From positions 1-51,048 of the forward strand of contig JAURJB010000005.1 of assembly GCA_030832455.1 (NCBI GenBank): a stretch of 51,048 bases of DNA, written 5' to 3'. This stretch comes from Acidimicrobiales bacterium (GTDB lineage Bacteria > Actinomycetota > Acidimicrobiia > Acidimicrobiales > Ilumatobacteraceae). Below the pieces are notes generated by a model that searched no databases, was not told the origin of the DNA, and saw nothing but the letters and a program-made list of their open reading frames with translations. Below, piece by piece: positions 37,466 through 47,422 of the stretch. The position numbers and the translations under genes were made by a program. The number at the start of each line of letters is the position of its first letter. Position 1 is the stretch's first letter.

Positions 37466-39697
37466 ATGAGCACAACGTCGCGAGTTCTGCCATGGAGAAG
37501 AAATCAATCTGCGGTAATTGAGGATCTCGTTCCTTTGCTGTCGGCATACAAACGACGTAACCCCAAAGCAAGCGTTGCGCACATCAATCGTGCATACGAA
37601 GTTGCAAGTGCTGCTCATCAGCATCAATCACGGATGAGTGGAGAGTTGTACATCAGTCATCCGATCGCGGTCGCGCGGATCGTTGCCGAAATTGGTCTGG
37701 ACGAAATGTCCCTTGTTGCGGCGTTGTTGCACGATGCAGTGGAAGATACCGAGATCACTATCGGCGATGTAGAGACGCAATTCGGGGCAGAGGTTGCAGG
37801 ATTGGTAGACGGTCTAACAAAGCTCGAGCGTTTGCAATTTGATTCACGTGAAGCCCAGCAAGCTGCAACGATGCGCAAAATGCTTGTGGCGATGGCCAAG
37901 GACATGCGTGTCTTGATCATCAAGCTTGCAGATCGCATGCATAACATGCGCACGATTGCCTCGGCTCCAGTCGACAAACAGCGACGTGTCGCTCAGGAGA
38001 CACTTGACATTTATGCTCCGCTCGCTCATCGGCTTGGTATGCAAGAGCTGAAACAGCAACTTGAAGATCTATCGTTCGCCGCATTGTTCCCAAAGCGTTA
38101 CGCAGAACTTGATTACTTGGTGTCCATTCGAGCACCGGAGCGTGATGTGTATTTGGCAAAGGCGCTAGGTCAGGTGAACACATGGCTCACCGCCGTCAAT
38201 ATTGACGCCGAATTGACTGCTCGCGGTAAGCATCTCTGGAGCTTGTACGAAAAGATGGTGCAAAAGGGTCGAGATTTTGATGAGATTTTTGACCTCATGG
38301 CAATTCGAATCGTTGTCGATTCGGTGAAGGATTGCTATTCGGCCTTAGGTGCAATTCACGGTAACTGGAAACCAGTAGTTGGTCGTTTCAAGGATTACAT
38401 CGCAATGCCGAAGTTCAACTTGTATCAGTCCTTGCACACGACGGTGATTGGTCCTGGCGGGAAGCCCATTGAAGTGCAAATTCGTTCACGTGATATGCAC
38501 CAACGTGCAGAGTGGGGCGTTGCTTCGCATTGGTCTTACAAAGATGGAGTGCCAAGCACTGATATCGACTGGCTCAATCGCATTATCGACTGGCAAGACG
38601 AGGTATCAGATCCACGACAGTTTCTCGAAAGTCTGAAAACTGATCTTGAACAAGATGAATTGTTTGTGTTCACTCCGAAGGGCCGCGTAATTGCGTTGCC
38701 GCTCAATGCCACGCCCGTGGATTTTGCGTACGGTGTGCACACCGAGGTTGGGCACACGTGTATTGGTGCGCGTGTTAACGGTCGATTGGTTGCACTTGAT
38801 TCGCGGCTCAATTCGGGCGATACGTGTGAGGTGTTAACGAGTACGTCCGAAGATGCTGGGCCGTCAGAAGAGTGGGTCAACTTTGTTGTCTCGCCAAAAG
38901 CAAAAAGCAAGGTCAAGCAGTGGTTTTCCCGTGAAAGAAATGAAGACCTTGTTGATAATGGTCGTGATGATCTTGTAGAAAATCTGCGCAAACTAGGGCT
39001 GCCTGTTCAGCGTGTGCTCACCTCTGAGGCGTTTGCATCCGAACTTGAAGCCATGAACTACAGCGACGAAACCACGCTGTTCAGGGCTATAGGCGAAGGA
39101 CATGTATCGGCGGACGCCCTGGCTGGGCGAATCAGCCGACAAATGCGTGACGGTGGTTTTGGGGAACAGATTTCCGTTGGAATGAGACTTGACGACCGAG
39201 ATGTTCAAGACCAAAAATCAGGGATTCATGTAGAAGGAATGACAGGAACGCTGGTGCGGTTGTCTAAATGTTGCACCCCAGTTCCCGGTGATGAAATTTT
39301 GGGCTTTCTTACGGCAGAACAAGCGGTATACGTCCATCGAGCTGATTGTTCTAACGCCATCGCGGCGATAAGCCAAAACGTTGGTCGAGTGATCGACGTT
39401 GAGTGGGCGGGTAGCCATGACAACACTTCGTATGTCGCTGCCGTTGAAGTGGTGGCCATCGACCGTTCACGACTGTTGCGCGATGTTGCCAACGCTCTCA
39501 GTGAAGAGCACGTCAACATTGTCGCGTGTTCAACGCATACGGGTACAGACCGGGTCGCTCGGATGCGTTTTGAGTTTGAATTTGCCGATCCAAGTCACTT
39601 GCAATCAGTGTTACGCACGATCAAGCGCATCGATTCGGTGTATGACGCATACCGTGTCATGGCTGGGGACCACCCGGCAACTAATGTTTCCTCGTGA
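37466..39697 (+). CDS. RelA/SpoT bifunctional (p)ppGpp synthetase/hydrolase
   Basis: Hydrolase 'LVAALLHDAVEDTEITIGDVE', synthetase 'VVGRFKDYIAMPKFNLYQSLHTTVIGPGGKPIEVQIRS', TGS and ACT domains. Confidence 0.95.
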   Translation: MSTTSRVLPWRRNQSAVIEDLVPLLSAYKRRNPKASVAHINRAYEVASAAHQHQSRMSGELYISHPIAVARIVAEIGLDEMSLVAALLHDAVEDTEITIGDVETQFGAEVAGLVDGLTKLERLQFDSREAQQAATMRKMLVAMAKDMRVLIIKLADRMHNMRTIASAPVDKQRRVAQETLDIYAPLAHRLGMQELKQQLEDLSFAALFPKRYAELDYLVSIRAPERDVYLAKALGQVNTWLTAVNIDAELTARGKHLWSLYEKMVQKGRDFDEIFDLMAIRIVVDSVKDCYSALGAIHGNWKPVVGRFKDYIAMPKFNLYQSLHTTVIGPGGKPIEVQIRSRDMHQRAEWGVASHWSYKDGVPSTDIDWLNRIIDWQDEVSDPRQFLESLKTDLEQDELFVFTPKGRVIALPLNATPVDFAYGVHTEVGHTCIGARVNGRLVALDSRLNSGDTCEVLTSTSEDAGPSEEWVNFVVSPKAKSKVKQWFSRERNEDLVDNGRDDLVENLRKLGLPVQRVLTSEAFASELEAMNYSDETTLFRAIGEGHVSADALAGRISRQMRDGGFGEQISVGMRLDDRDVQDQKSGIHVEGMTGTLVRLSKCCTPVPGDEILGFLTAEQAVYVHRADCSNAIAAISQNVGRVIDVEWAGSHDNTSYVAAVEVVAIDRSRLLRDVANALSEEHVNIVACSTHTGTDRVARMRFEFEFADPSHLQSVLRTIKRIDSVYDAYRVMAGDHPATNVSS

Positions 39698-40953
39698 GCG
39701 CCTTTAGCACGAGTCCCGGTACGAGGGACATCCTCGCACCTGATGCAGCCCGCTGGAGATTGTTCCAAGAAGTATTTGCCGATGTTGTGGAGCAGGCCGG
39801 CTATGGATACATGATTCCACCGATGTTCGAAGACCTCGGCGTGTTTCTTCGCCTTGGAGAGGCAACCGATGTAGTCACCAAAGAAATGTATGACTTTGAA
39901 GACAAAGGTGGCCGGCGCGTGGCATTGCGACCTGAGCAAACCGCGAGTGTCTGTCGGGCATTTGTGCAGCATCGACCGACGACACCCTGGAAGGTGTGGT
40001 ACGCAGGTCCAAACTTTCGGTACGAAAAACCGCAACAGGGCAGATATCGGCAGTTTGATCAAGTGGGAATTGAAGTACTGGGTGTTGAAGATCCTCATCT
40101 TGATGCCGAAGTGATCGCGTTGGCTTCGCAGTTTTATACACGACTTGGTCTGACCAATGTGCAGTTATCGATTAATTCATTAGGCGATGCAGGAGACAGA
40201 CAACGATTCGCCGACGTCCTACGAATCTATTTTGAATCTCACATCGACCGACTGTCCGAGGAGTCCCGAATCACGTTGACGAAGAATCCGCTGCGGGTAC
40301 TCGACTCGAAGCGTCGAGAGGACCAGGCGGTCATTGCCGATGCTCCGCGAATTAGGGACTATCTCAGCGCGCAAGCTGGTGAACATTTTGCGGCTGTATT
40401 GGCCGCACTTGATGCACAAAACATCACATACACCATCGACGATCGTTTGGTCCGCGGGTTGGATTACTACCGCAGGACAACATTTGAGTTTGTGAGTACT
40501 GCACTCACCGCTGCACATACTGCCATTGGCGGTGGGGGTCGCTACGACGGTTTGGTTGAAGAACTGGGAGGTCCAGCGACGGCAGGAATTGGCTTTGCTC
40601 TCGGTCTTGACCGTACGTTGCTCGCCTGTGATGCCGAAAATGTATTTCCTGCACCAGCTTCACGAGTGTTTGCATTTGTTGTCGACACAACGGGTGGACT
40701 TGAGGCAGCCAAAGTGTGTCATGAGTTGAGGAGTGTTGGTATTGGTGTCGATCGAGCCTTTGATGGTCGAAGCATGAAAGCCCAAATGAAGGCGGCGGAT
40801 CGCAGCGGGGCAATGGTGTCAATCATCATTGGCACGAATGAACTCGAGGCCGGACAGGTGCTGATTCGCCCGATGAATTCGGGGGAGCAGTACATGGTTG
40901 AGCGCGCTCAATTGTTGACTGCTATTCGCCAAGAAGTCATCAATTTTCAGTAG
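39694..40953 (+). CDS. hisS: Histidine-tRNA ligase
   Basis: 'PGTRDILAPDAARWRLFQEVFADVVEQAGYGYMIPPMFEDLGVF', 'LVRGLDYYRRTTFEF', 'GGGGRYDGLVEELGG'; GTG start. Confidence 0.95.
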   Translation: MSAFSTSPGTRDILAPDAARWRLFQEVFADVVEQAGYGYMIPPMFEDLGVFLRLGEATDVVTKEMYDFEDKGGRRVALRPEQTASVCRAFVQHRPTTPWKVWYAGPNFRYEKPQQGRYRQFDQVGIEVLGVEDPHLDAEVIALASQFYTRLGLTNVQLSINSLGDAGDRQRFADVLRIYFESHIDRLSEESRITLTKNPLRVLDSKRREDQAVIADAPRIRDYLSAQAGEHFAAVLAALDAQNITYTIDDRLVRGLDYYRRTTFEFVSTALTAAHTAIGGGGRYDGLVEELGGPATAGIGFALGLDRTLLACDAENVFPAPASRVFAFVVDTTGGLEAAKVCHELRSVGIGVDRAFDGRSMKAQMKAADRSGAMVSIIIGTNELEAGQVLIRPMNSGEQYMVERAQLLTAIRQEVINFQ

Positions 40954-40959
40954 GCAAAC

Positions 40960-40965
40960 TAGGCT
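40960..40965 (+). promoter_or_regulatory. TAGGCT -10-like box for aspS
   Basis: 9 nt before ATG 40975. Confidence 0.45.
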
Positions 40966-40974
40966 GTAAGCCTC

Positions 40975-42762
40975 ATGTCGTCACCACTGCACCCTCTTGG
41001 CGAGTCAACGTCGCTCCGCTCTCAACTGTGTGGAGGTTTACGATCCAGCAATATCGGCAACACCGTTACGGTATGCGGTTGGATCGCACGTCGTCGCGAG
41101 CATGGCGAACATTTAGCCTTCCTCGACGTTCGTGACTACAGCGGCGTGATTCAGTGTGTTGTCGATAACTCAATCGATGTCCGCTCCGAATGGGTTGTGC
41201 AAATCAAGGGTCGAGTGCAGGCGCGTCCAGACGGAACGATCAATACCAACCTGCCCACCGGCGAAGTGGAGTTAACGGACTGCGTCGTCACCGTGCTGAA
41301 TGCTGCTGAGGCACCACCGTTTCCAATTGATGCACGAGCAGACGATGTCGACGAAAATGTTCGATTGAAGTACCGCTATCTCGACATCCGCCGCGAGCGG
41401 ATGCAGCGCAACTTGCGTATTCGTTCCAAGGTGAACTCGGCCATTCGGCGAGCAATGGAAGCTCAAGACTTTGTCGAAGTAGAAACACCATTTCTTATGC
41501 CGAGTACGCCTGAGGGTGCGCGTGAGTTTTTAGTTCCATCACGCAAGGAGCCAGGTTCGTTCTACGCGTTGCCCCAATCGCCACAGTTGTGGAAGCAATT
41601 GTTGATGGTTGCCGGCATCGATCGTTACTACCAAATTGCTCGTTGCTTACGTGACGAAGATTTACGAGCAGATCGCCAGTACGAGTTCATGCAGCTGGAC
41701 GCCGAAATGAGCTTTGTCACCAAAGACGATGTGCTTGGCGCGATCAGCGAAGCGGTGATGGCCGCAGCCGAAGCAGTGTTAGGCGAGCGTCCTCAAAAGA
41801 TTGAGCAGATCACGTGGCTTGATGCAATGAATCGTTTTGGCCTCGACAAGCCTGACATGCGTTTTGGAATGGAACTCGTTGAGTTAACCGCAGTGTTTGC
41901 TCAGACAGAGTTCAAGGCGTTCTCGCAAGCGCAAAGTATTAAAGGCATCAGGGTCGACAGTGCAATATACCCAGAGGCTGCTGCATCAGGTCGCAATAAA
42001 CTTGACCAACTCACTGACCGCGCAAAACAAATAGGTGCAAAGGGTTTGGTCTGGATGAAGGTTGGCGACGATTTGTCGCTTGATTCGCCAGTCGCAAAGT
42101 TTTTGTCAGATTCAGAACGAAACGCGCTGGTCTCTACGATGGGGGCGCTGCCGGGGGATCTTTTGTTGCTTGTGGCCGACACATGGGCAACCACATGTGA
42201 CGTGCTTGGCACATTGCGTAACGACATTGGCCGACCACCAGTCCATGAGGGTCCGTACCGGTACGTGTGGGTCGTTGATTTCCCGCTGTTCGTTGGAGTC
42301 AACGCAACAACGGGTAAGCCACAACCTGGGCATCACCCGTTCTGTCAACCTCATCCAGAAGACATTGAGCGTCTCGAATCCGACCCGATGAGCGTTCGTG
42401 CGTTGGCTTATGACTTGGTGCTCAACGGTTGGGAGCTTGGATCTGGTTCAATTCGAATTCATGAACCTGAAATGCAACGTCGAGTATTTAGGCAGCTTGG
42501 AATCTCGGACGAAGATGCGGATCGTCGCTTCGGCTTCTTCTTGCAACCATTCAAATATGGTGCTCCACCACATGGTGGATTTGCATTTGGTACCGACCGG
42601 TTGGTTGCGATCCTTGCCGGCGAGGAAAACATTCGCGAGGTCATCGCGTTTCCTAAGACACAGTCGGGTGGAGATCCAATGACGAATGCTCCAACACCTG
42701 TCAATCCTGCGCAGCTCAATGAACTAGGTATTCGTTTGTTGCCACCGCCGGCAAAGAGTTAG
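40975..42762 (+). CDS. aspS: Aspartate-tRNA ligase
   Basis: 'VCGWIARRREHGEHLAFLDVRDYSGVIQCV', 'FVEVETPFLMPSTPEGAREFLVPSR', 'FAFGTDRLVAILAGEENIREVIAFPKTQSGGDPMTNAPTPV'. Confidence 0.97.
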   Translation: MSSPLHPLGESTSLRSQLCGGLRSSNIGNTVTVCGWIARRREHGEHLAFLDVRDYSGVIQCVVDNSIDVRSEWVVQIKGRVQARPDGTINTNLPTGEVELTDCVVTVLNAAEAPPFPIDARADDVDENVRLKYRYLDIRRERMQRNLRIRSKVNSAIRRAMEAQDFVEVETPFLMPSTPEGAREFLVPSRKEPGSFYALPQSPQLWKQLLMVAGIDRYYQIARCLRDEDLRADRQYEFMQLDAEMSFVTKDDVLGAISEAVMAAAEAVLGERPQKIEQITWLDAMNRFGLDKPDMRFGMELVELTAVFAQTEFKAFSQAQSIKGIRVDSAIYPEAAASGRNKLDQLTDRAKQIGAKGLVWMKVGDDLSLDSPVAKFLSDSERNALVSTMGALPGDLLLLVADTWATTCDVLGTLRNDIGRPPVHEGPYRYVWVVDFPLFVGVNATTGKPQPGHHPFCQPHPEDIERLESDPMSVRALAYDLVLNGWELGSGSIRIHEPEMQRRVFRQLGISDEDADRRFGFFLQPFKYGAPPHGGFAFGTDRLVAILAGEENIREVIAFPKTQSGGDPMTNAPTPVNPAQLNELGIRLLPPPAKS

Positions 42763-42772
42763 GCCGCATTCG

Positions 42773-44041
42773 GTGGAACACGCCGACGATTTGTTTACCG
42801 CTGCAGTTGAGGATCGCCTCAAAGGGCAAGCACCACTTGCCGCGAGACTTCGCCCGCGCAGTCTCGATGAAATAGTTGGCCAGCAACATTTAGTCGCTGC
42901 TGGTGCACCGCTGCGCAAACTGATTGAAGCAGACAGGCTGTCATCGGTGATTTTGTGGGGACCACCGGGAACAGGCAAGACAACGTTGGCCGAGGTAGTC
43001 GCACTCTCTACGAATCGCGCATTTGAGCGTTTATCAGCGGTGACCTCAGGTGTAAAGGATGTACGTGAGGCAATCGAGCGCGCAACGCAGCGGCTTGGTC
43101 AGCACGGTCGTTCGACCATTGTGTTTGTTGATGAAATCCATCGGTTCTCAACTTCTCAACAAGATGCACTACTTCCATCTGTTGAGAGTGGAATCATCAC
43201 ACTGATTGGTGCAACAACCGAAAATCCATACTTTGAAGTGAATGCTCCATTGCGTAGTCGCAGCACGTTGTTCCGTCTGGAACCATTGCAAACAGATGAA
43301 ATTTGCGTGCTCCTTAATCGAGGTTTGCAGGCAGAAGCAATGACTGCAACACCAGAAGCAATTGAAAAGTTAATGCAGCTATCTGGAGGAGACGGTCGTC
43401 AGAGTCTGACAGCACTTGAAGTGGCGTGTGCGTTGGCGCGACCCGATCAGGTGACGCTTAATCATGTTGAGTCAGCACTGGGTGTGAGCTCGCTTCGTTA
43501 TGGTCGCAATGATCATTACGACGTTGTCTCTGCCTTGATCAAGAGTATGAGAGGTAGCGATGTTGATGCAGCGGTGTTTTGGTTGGCTCGCATGCTTGAA
43601 GCGGGAGACGATCCGCGTTTCATTGCTCGGCGTATGGTCATTTTTGCCTCGGAAGATATTGGCCTCGCCGACTCACAAGCATTGGTGGTGGCGGTAGCTG
43701 CCGCGCAGGCGGTTGATCGCGTCGGTTTGCCTGAGGCTCAACTCAACTTGTCGCAATGTGCGATCTACTTGGCGCGAGCCCCAAAGAGCAACAGCTCTGC
43801 ACAAGCAATTTGGAATGCGCGCCGGGATGTGCGAGATGGCGTCGATGTTGAAGTGCCTGCGCATTTACGCGACAGCCATTATGCGGGGGCCCAAGAGATT
43901 GGCCATGGGGTGGGATATCAGTCTCCCCATGATGATGAGGAATCCGTGCCGAAGGTGGAACAGAGCTATTTGCCTGCGCAAACTATAGGGAGACCATTTC
44001 CGCAGACACCGTATTTTCGGCCTACGGACAACGATCGATAG
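42773..44041 (+). CDS. rarA: Replication-associated recombination protein A (RarA/MgsA AAA ATPase)
   Basis: 'LAARLRPRSLDEIVGQQHLVAAGAPLRKLIEADRLSSVILWGPPGTGKTTLAEVVA', 'IVFVDEIHRFSTSQQDALLPSVE'; GTG start. Confidence 0.95.
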   Translation: MEHADDLFTAAVEDRLKGQAPLAARLRPRSLDEIVGQQHLVAAGAPLRKLIEADRLSSVILWGPPGTGKTTLAEVVALSTNRAFERLSAVTSGVKDVREAIERATQRLGQHGRSTIVFVDEIHRFSTSQQDALLPSVESGIITLIGATTENPYFEVNAPLRSRSTLFRLEPLQTDEICVLLNRGLQAEAMTATPEAIEKLMQLSGGDGRQSLTALEVACALARPDQVTLNHVESALGVSSLRYGRNDHYDVVSALIKSMRGSDVDAAVFWLARMLEAGDDPRFIARRMVIFASEDIGLADSQALVVAVAAAQAVDRVGLPEAQLNLSQCAIYLARAPKSNSSAQAIWNARRDVRDGVDVEVPAHLRDSHYAGAQEIGHGVGYQSPHDDEESVPKVEQSYLPAQTIGRPFPQTPYFRPTDNDR

Positions 44042-44073
44042 CGATTGGGTCACTAATCGAAAAGGAGAAAATC

Positions 44074-44319
44074 ATGATGAAGCGACTGTTCTGGTTTGTA
44101 CTTGGTGTGTTCGCGGGTGTGTTTGGTGTGCGCTATGCAAAGAACAAGGCGCGTGCTGCTGCCGATCAATTAACTCCTACTCAGATTGCGGCAGACCTTT
44201 TCGAAGGTGCGACCAAGTTGGTCAAACAGGGGATCGATATTGTGCGCAATTTACGAGATGATGAGGAAGTCATCCGTTTTGAGTCCGAATCAGTAAGGGT
44301 AACCAAAAATCAGAATTAG
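44074..44319 (+). CDS. Small membrane-anchored hypothetical protein (81 aa) between rarA and alaS
   Basis: N-terminal TM 'LFWFVLGVFAGVFGVRYA'; strong SD AAAGGAG just upstream. Confidence 0.72.
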   Translation: MMKRLFWFVLGVFAGVFGVRYAKNKARAAADQLTPTQIAADLFEGATKLVKQGIDIVRNLRDDEEVIRFESESVRVTKNQN

Positions 44320-44338
44320 CGAGATAGGCAGTCCGAAC

Positions 44339-44344
44339 TAGACT
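44339..44344 (+). promoter_or_regulatory. TAGACT -10-like box for alaS
   Basis: 8 nt before ATG 44353. Confidence 0.45.
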
Positions 44345-44352
44345 GTGTTCAC

Positions 44353-46983
44353 ATGTCTTCTGAACGTCGTCCTATTTCCTCTGCAAACGATTTGCGTCAC
44401 GCCTTCACGGGCTATTTTGCCGATAGAGGGCACACTCCTGTCAAGTCAGCAAGCCTGATACCCCATGACCCGACAGTTCTGTTCACGGTCGCTGGCATGG
44501 TGCCGTTCAAACCATATTTTGTTGGCGATGAACAGGCCCCGCATAGCAGGGCAGTAACGGTTCAGAAGTGTGCTCGTGCTGGTGGAAAGCACAACGACCT
44601 TGACGATGTAGGTCGAACGAAACGACACTTGGTGTTTTTCGAAATGATGGGCAATTTCTCCTTCGGCGATTATTTCAAGAGTGATGCAATTCCATGGTCA
44701 TGGGAGCTCGTCACCGAAGTGTTTGGTTTTGACGGAGACCGATTGTGGATCACCGTTCACGAAAGTGATGACGAGGCAGAGGCGATTTGGCACGAACAGG
44801 TAGGCGTGCCGATGGATCGCATTCAGCGCCTAGGAGACAAAGACAACTTCTGGCAAATGGGCGAGACGGGACCATGTGGTCCGTGCTCTGAAATCCATAT
44901 TGATCGTGGACCGTCGTTTGGACCAGAGGGTGGTCCGTTGCACGATCCTCACGGTGATCGTTTCCTTGAATTCTGGAACCTTGTGTTCATGCAGTTCAAT
45001 CAAGCTAAAGATGGTTCGCGTACACCATTGCCAAAACCATCAATTGATACTGGCGCGGGTCTTGAACGAATCTTGGCGTTGATGCAAGGAACTGATTCGG
45101 TGTGGGAAACCGACGTGCTTTTCCCACTCATCGAGCAGGGCCAAACTCTGACAAATCGAAAATATCAAATAGGTAACTACGACGATCGTGACAGCTTCAG
45201 TCTGCGTGTGCTGGCTGAGCATGCACGTTCAGCAACCATGCTGATCAACGATGGAGTGTTTCCATCTAACGAAAATCGCGGGTACGTTCTCAGGCGAATC
45301 ATTCGCCGTGCTGTCCGCCACGCGTATTTACTCGGTACCGAAAAACTCGTGATGCCGAAGTTGACTGAAACAGCTATCGACATCATGGCTGCTGCATATC
45401 CTGATTTGCTAGGCAATAAGGATTTCATCCTTGGCGTGATGACGAAAGAGGAAGAACGCTTCCGACAAACGCTCAAGACGGGTCTCACAATTTTGGAGGA
45501 TGAACTTGCAAGTGGTTCGCAGGAACTTGCCGGCCCATCTGCATTCCTGCTTCACGACACGTATGGATTTCCACTTGAGCTAACTCAGGAAATCGCTGGT
45601 GAACGAAATGTTCGAGTTGATGTGGATGGTTTTGAGCGCGAAATGGGCGCCCAACGCGATCGGGCAAAAAGTGCTCGCAAGGGAGCAAAGGTAACTGACG
45701 AAACACTTGATGCCTATCGCAAGGTGATGGAAAAACACGGCATCACTGAGTTCGTTGGTTACGAGAACACCGAGTGCGAGGCAACAGTTATTGCGGTCAT
45801 TCCGGTTCAAGACGGCGAGCAAGAAGACGTTGATGTGTTCCTAGATATCACGCCTTTTTATGCCGAGAGCGGTGGGCAAGTGGGAGATACCGGGATGATC
45901 ACCACCTCAACAGGGGTGATCGAAGTTCTGGATACCACCTTTGCATTACCAGGATTGCGTAAACACATCGGAAAGATTGTGAGCGGTTCGGTAGTTGAAG
46001 GGCAGTCAGCTGCAGTGGCGATTGATGTCGTAGCTCGCGATGCCACACGCCGCAACCACACGGCTACACATATTTTGCACGGAGCGTTGCGAGAGGTGCT
46101 CGGCGATCACGTCAAACAAGCAGGTTCATTGGTATCGCCTGATCGATTGCGCTTTGACTTCAGCCACTACGCATCGGTGACGAGCGATGAAATTGAGCGA
46201 ATTGAGCGCATCGCTAATGAACAGGTCTTTACCAATACGCCAACAAAGGCATATGAGACGACAAAAGATGAAGCAACAGCTGCCGGTGCTATTGCATTCT
46301 TTGGCGACAAATACGGAGACATCGTTCGCGTGCTTGAGGCAGGCAAGACGTTTGAGTTGTGTGGTGGCACGCATGTTAAGGCCACTGGAGATATCGGAAT
46401 TATCAAGATCATCTCCGAATCCTCAATTGGCTCAAACCTTCGTCGGATCGAAGCCGTGACGGGCGAAAACACGTTTAACCATTTGTTGGCGACTACTCGT
46501 TTGGTGTCAGAGGTTGCCGAAAGTCTCGGCACACAACCGAACGAACTTGCGGTGGTGGTGCAGAGAAAGCTCGAAGAAATTAAGTCGCTTACCGATGAGC
46601 TGAAGCAATTGCGAAATGCCCAAGCGCGATCCCGTGCTGGAGAAATCGTTGCGATGGCCGTAGATGGCCTTGTCGTCACACGTATTGACGGCATGTCACC
46701 TAATGATTTGCGTGAGCTTGCGCTTGCAGTGCGTCAATCGCCAACTATTCGTGCGGTAGTGCTTGGCGGAGTAACCGACACGGGCGGTGTGGCATTGGTT
46801 GCTGCAGTGGGCAATGGGGTTGCGGTGCCAGCGGGCGATCTCATCAAAGAGGCAGCAAGAGCTGTTGGTGGGGGTGGTGGTGGCAAGGGAGACATCGCAG
46901 TTGCTGGAGGAAAGAACCCAGAGGCGTTAGACGATGCGTTGAAGCTCGCGCAGCTTGCCTTAGGTGGGATTGCACATTCCTAA
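44353..46983 (+). CDS. alaS: Alanine-tRNA ligase
   Basis: 'LRHAFTGYFADRGHTPVKSASLIPHDPTVLFTVAGMVPFKPYFVG', 'RNHTATHILHGALREVLG', 'LCGGTHVKATGDIG', C-terminal 'GGGGGGKGDIAVAGGK'. Confidence 0.97.
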   Translation: MSSERRPISSANDLRHAFTGYFADRGHTPVKSASLIPHDPTVLFTVAGMVPFKPYFVGDEQAPHSRAVTVQKCARAGGKHNDLDDVGRTKRHLVFFEMMGNFSFGDYFKSDAIPWSWELVTEVFGFDGDRLWITVHESDDEAEAIWHEQVGVPMDRIQRLGDKDNFWQMGETGPCGPCSEIHIDRGPSFGPEGGPLHDPHGDRFLEFWNLVFMQFNQAKDGSRTPLPKPSIDTGAGLERILALMQGTDSVWETDVLFPLIEQGQTLTNRKYQIGNYDDRDSFSLRVLAEHARSATMLINDGVFPSNENRGYVLRRIIRRAVRHAYLLGTEKLVMPKLTETAIDIMAAAYPDLLGNKDFILGVMTKEEERFRQTLKTGLTILEDELASGSQELAGPSAFLLHDTYGFPLELTQEIAGERNVRVDVDGFEREMGAQRDRAKSARKGAKVTDETLDAYRKVMEKHGITEFVGYENTECEATVIAVIPVQDGEQEDVDVFLDITPFYAESGGQVGDTGMITTSTGVIEVLDTTFALPGLRKHIGKIVSGSVVEGQSAAVAIDVVARDATRRNHTATHILHGALREVLGDHVKQAGSLVSPDRLRFDFSHYASVTSDEIERIERIANEQVFTNTPTKAYETTKDEATAAGAIAFFGDKYGDIVRVLEAGKTFELCGGTHVKATGDIGIIKIISESSIGSNLRRIEAVTGENTFNHLLATTRLVSEVAESLGTQPNELAVVVQRKLEEIKSLTDELKQLRNAQARSRAGEIVAMAVDGLVVTRIDGMSPNDLRELALAVRQSPTIRAVVLGGVTDTGGVALVAAVGNGVAVPAGDLIKEAARAVGGGGGGKGDIAVAGGKNPEALDDALKLAQLALGGIAHS

Positions 46984-46984
46984 C

Positions 46985-47422
46985 ATGCGCGCCCTCGGGG
47001 TTGATCTGGGGACAAAACGGATTGGTATTGCAACGAGCGACGCAAGCGGAACAATTGCGACTCCTCTCGTGGTATTGCAGCGCTCGGGTTCTCGCGAACA
47101 AGATCATCGTGCGATTGCCAACATTGTGGAAGAGTACGAGGCTCGTTGTGTAGTTGTCGGTCTGCCGCTCAACATGGATGGAACCTCGGGTGAAGCAGCT
47201 CGTGCTGCCATTGCTGAAGCGGGTCAGTTGGCTAGCGTGGTCAATGTGCCGGTGCTGACGTATGACGAGCGTCGTACAACGGTTACCGCGGACAACATTT
47301 TGATGCAACAAAAGATGAATGCACAAGAGCGCCGTAAAGTAATTGACAAGGTTGCTGCCGCTGTGCTGCTTCAAGCATGGCTTGATGGCGAGACCGTCGC
47401 GGATGTGGTCTCCGATGATTGA
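46985..47422 (+). CDS. ruvX: RuvX/YqgF family Holliday junction resolvase-like protein
   Basis: 'MRALGVDLGTKRIGIATSDASGTIATPL', 'VVVGLPLNMDGTSGEAA', 'YDERRTTVTADNIL'. Confidence 0.93.
   Translation: MRALGVDLGTKRIGIATSDASGTIATPLVVLQRSGSREQDHRAIANIVEEYEARCVVVGLPLNMDGTSGEAARAAIAEAGQLASVVNVPVLTYDERRTTVTADNILMQQKMNAQERRKVIDKVAAAVLLQAWLDGETVADVVSDD

Noticed and set aside
37055-37627. 190-aa minus-strand ORF at the secF/rel junction
   Set aside because: Antisense to conserved secF and rel codons; composition typical of a shadow frame.
46840-46910. G-rich GGTGGGGGTGGTGGTGG stretch near the alaS end, possible G-quadruplex or repeat
   Set aside because: Encodes the conserved glycine-rich 'GGGGGGKGDIAVAGG' tail of AlaRS, so it is explained by protein conservation.
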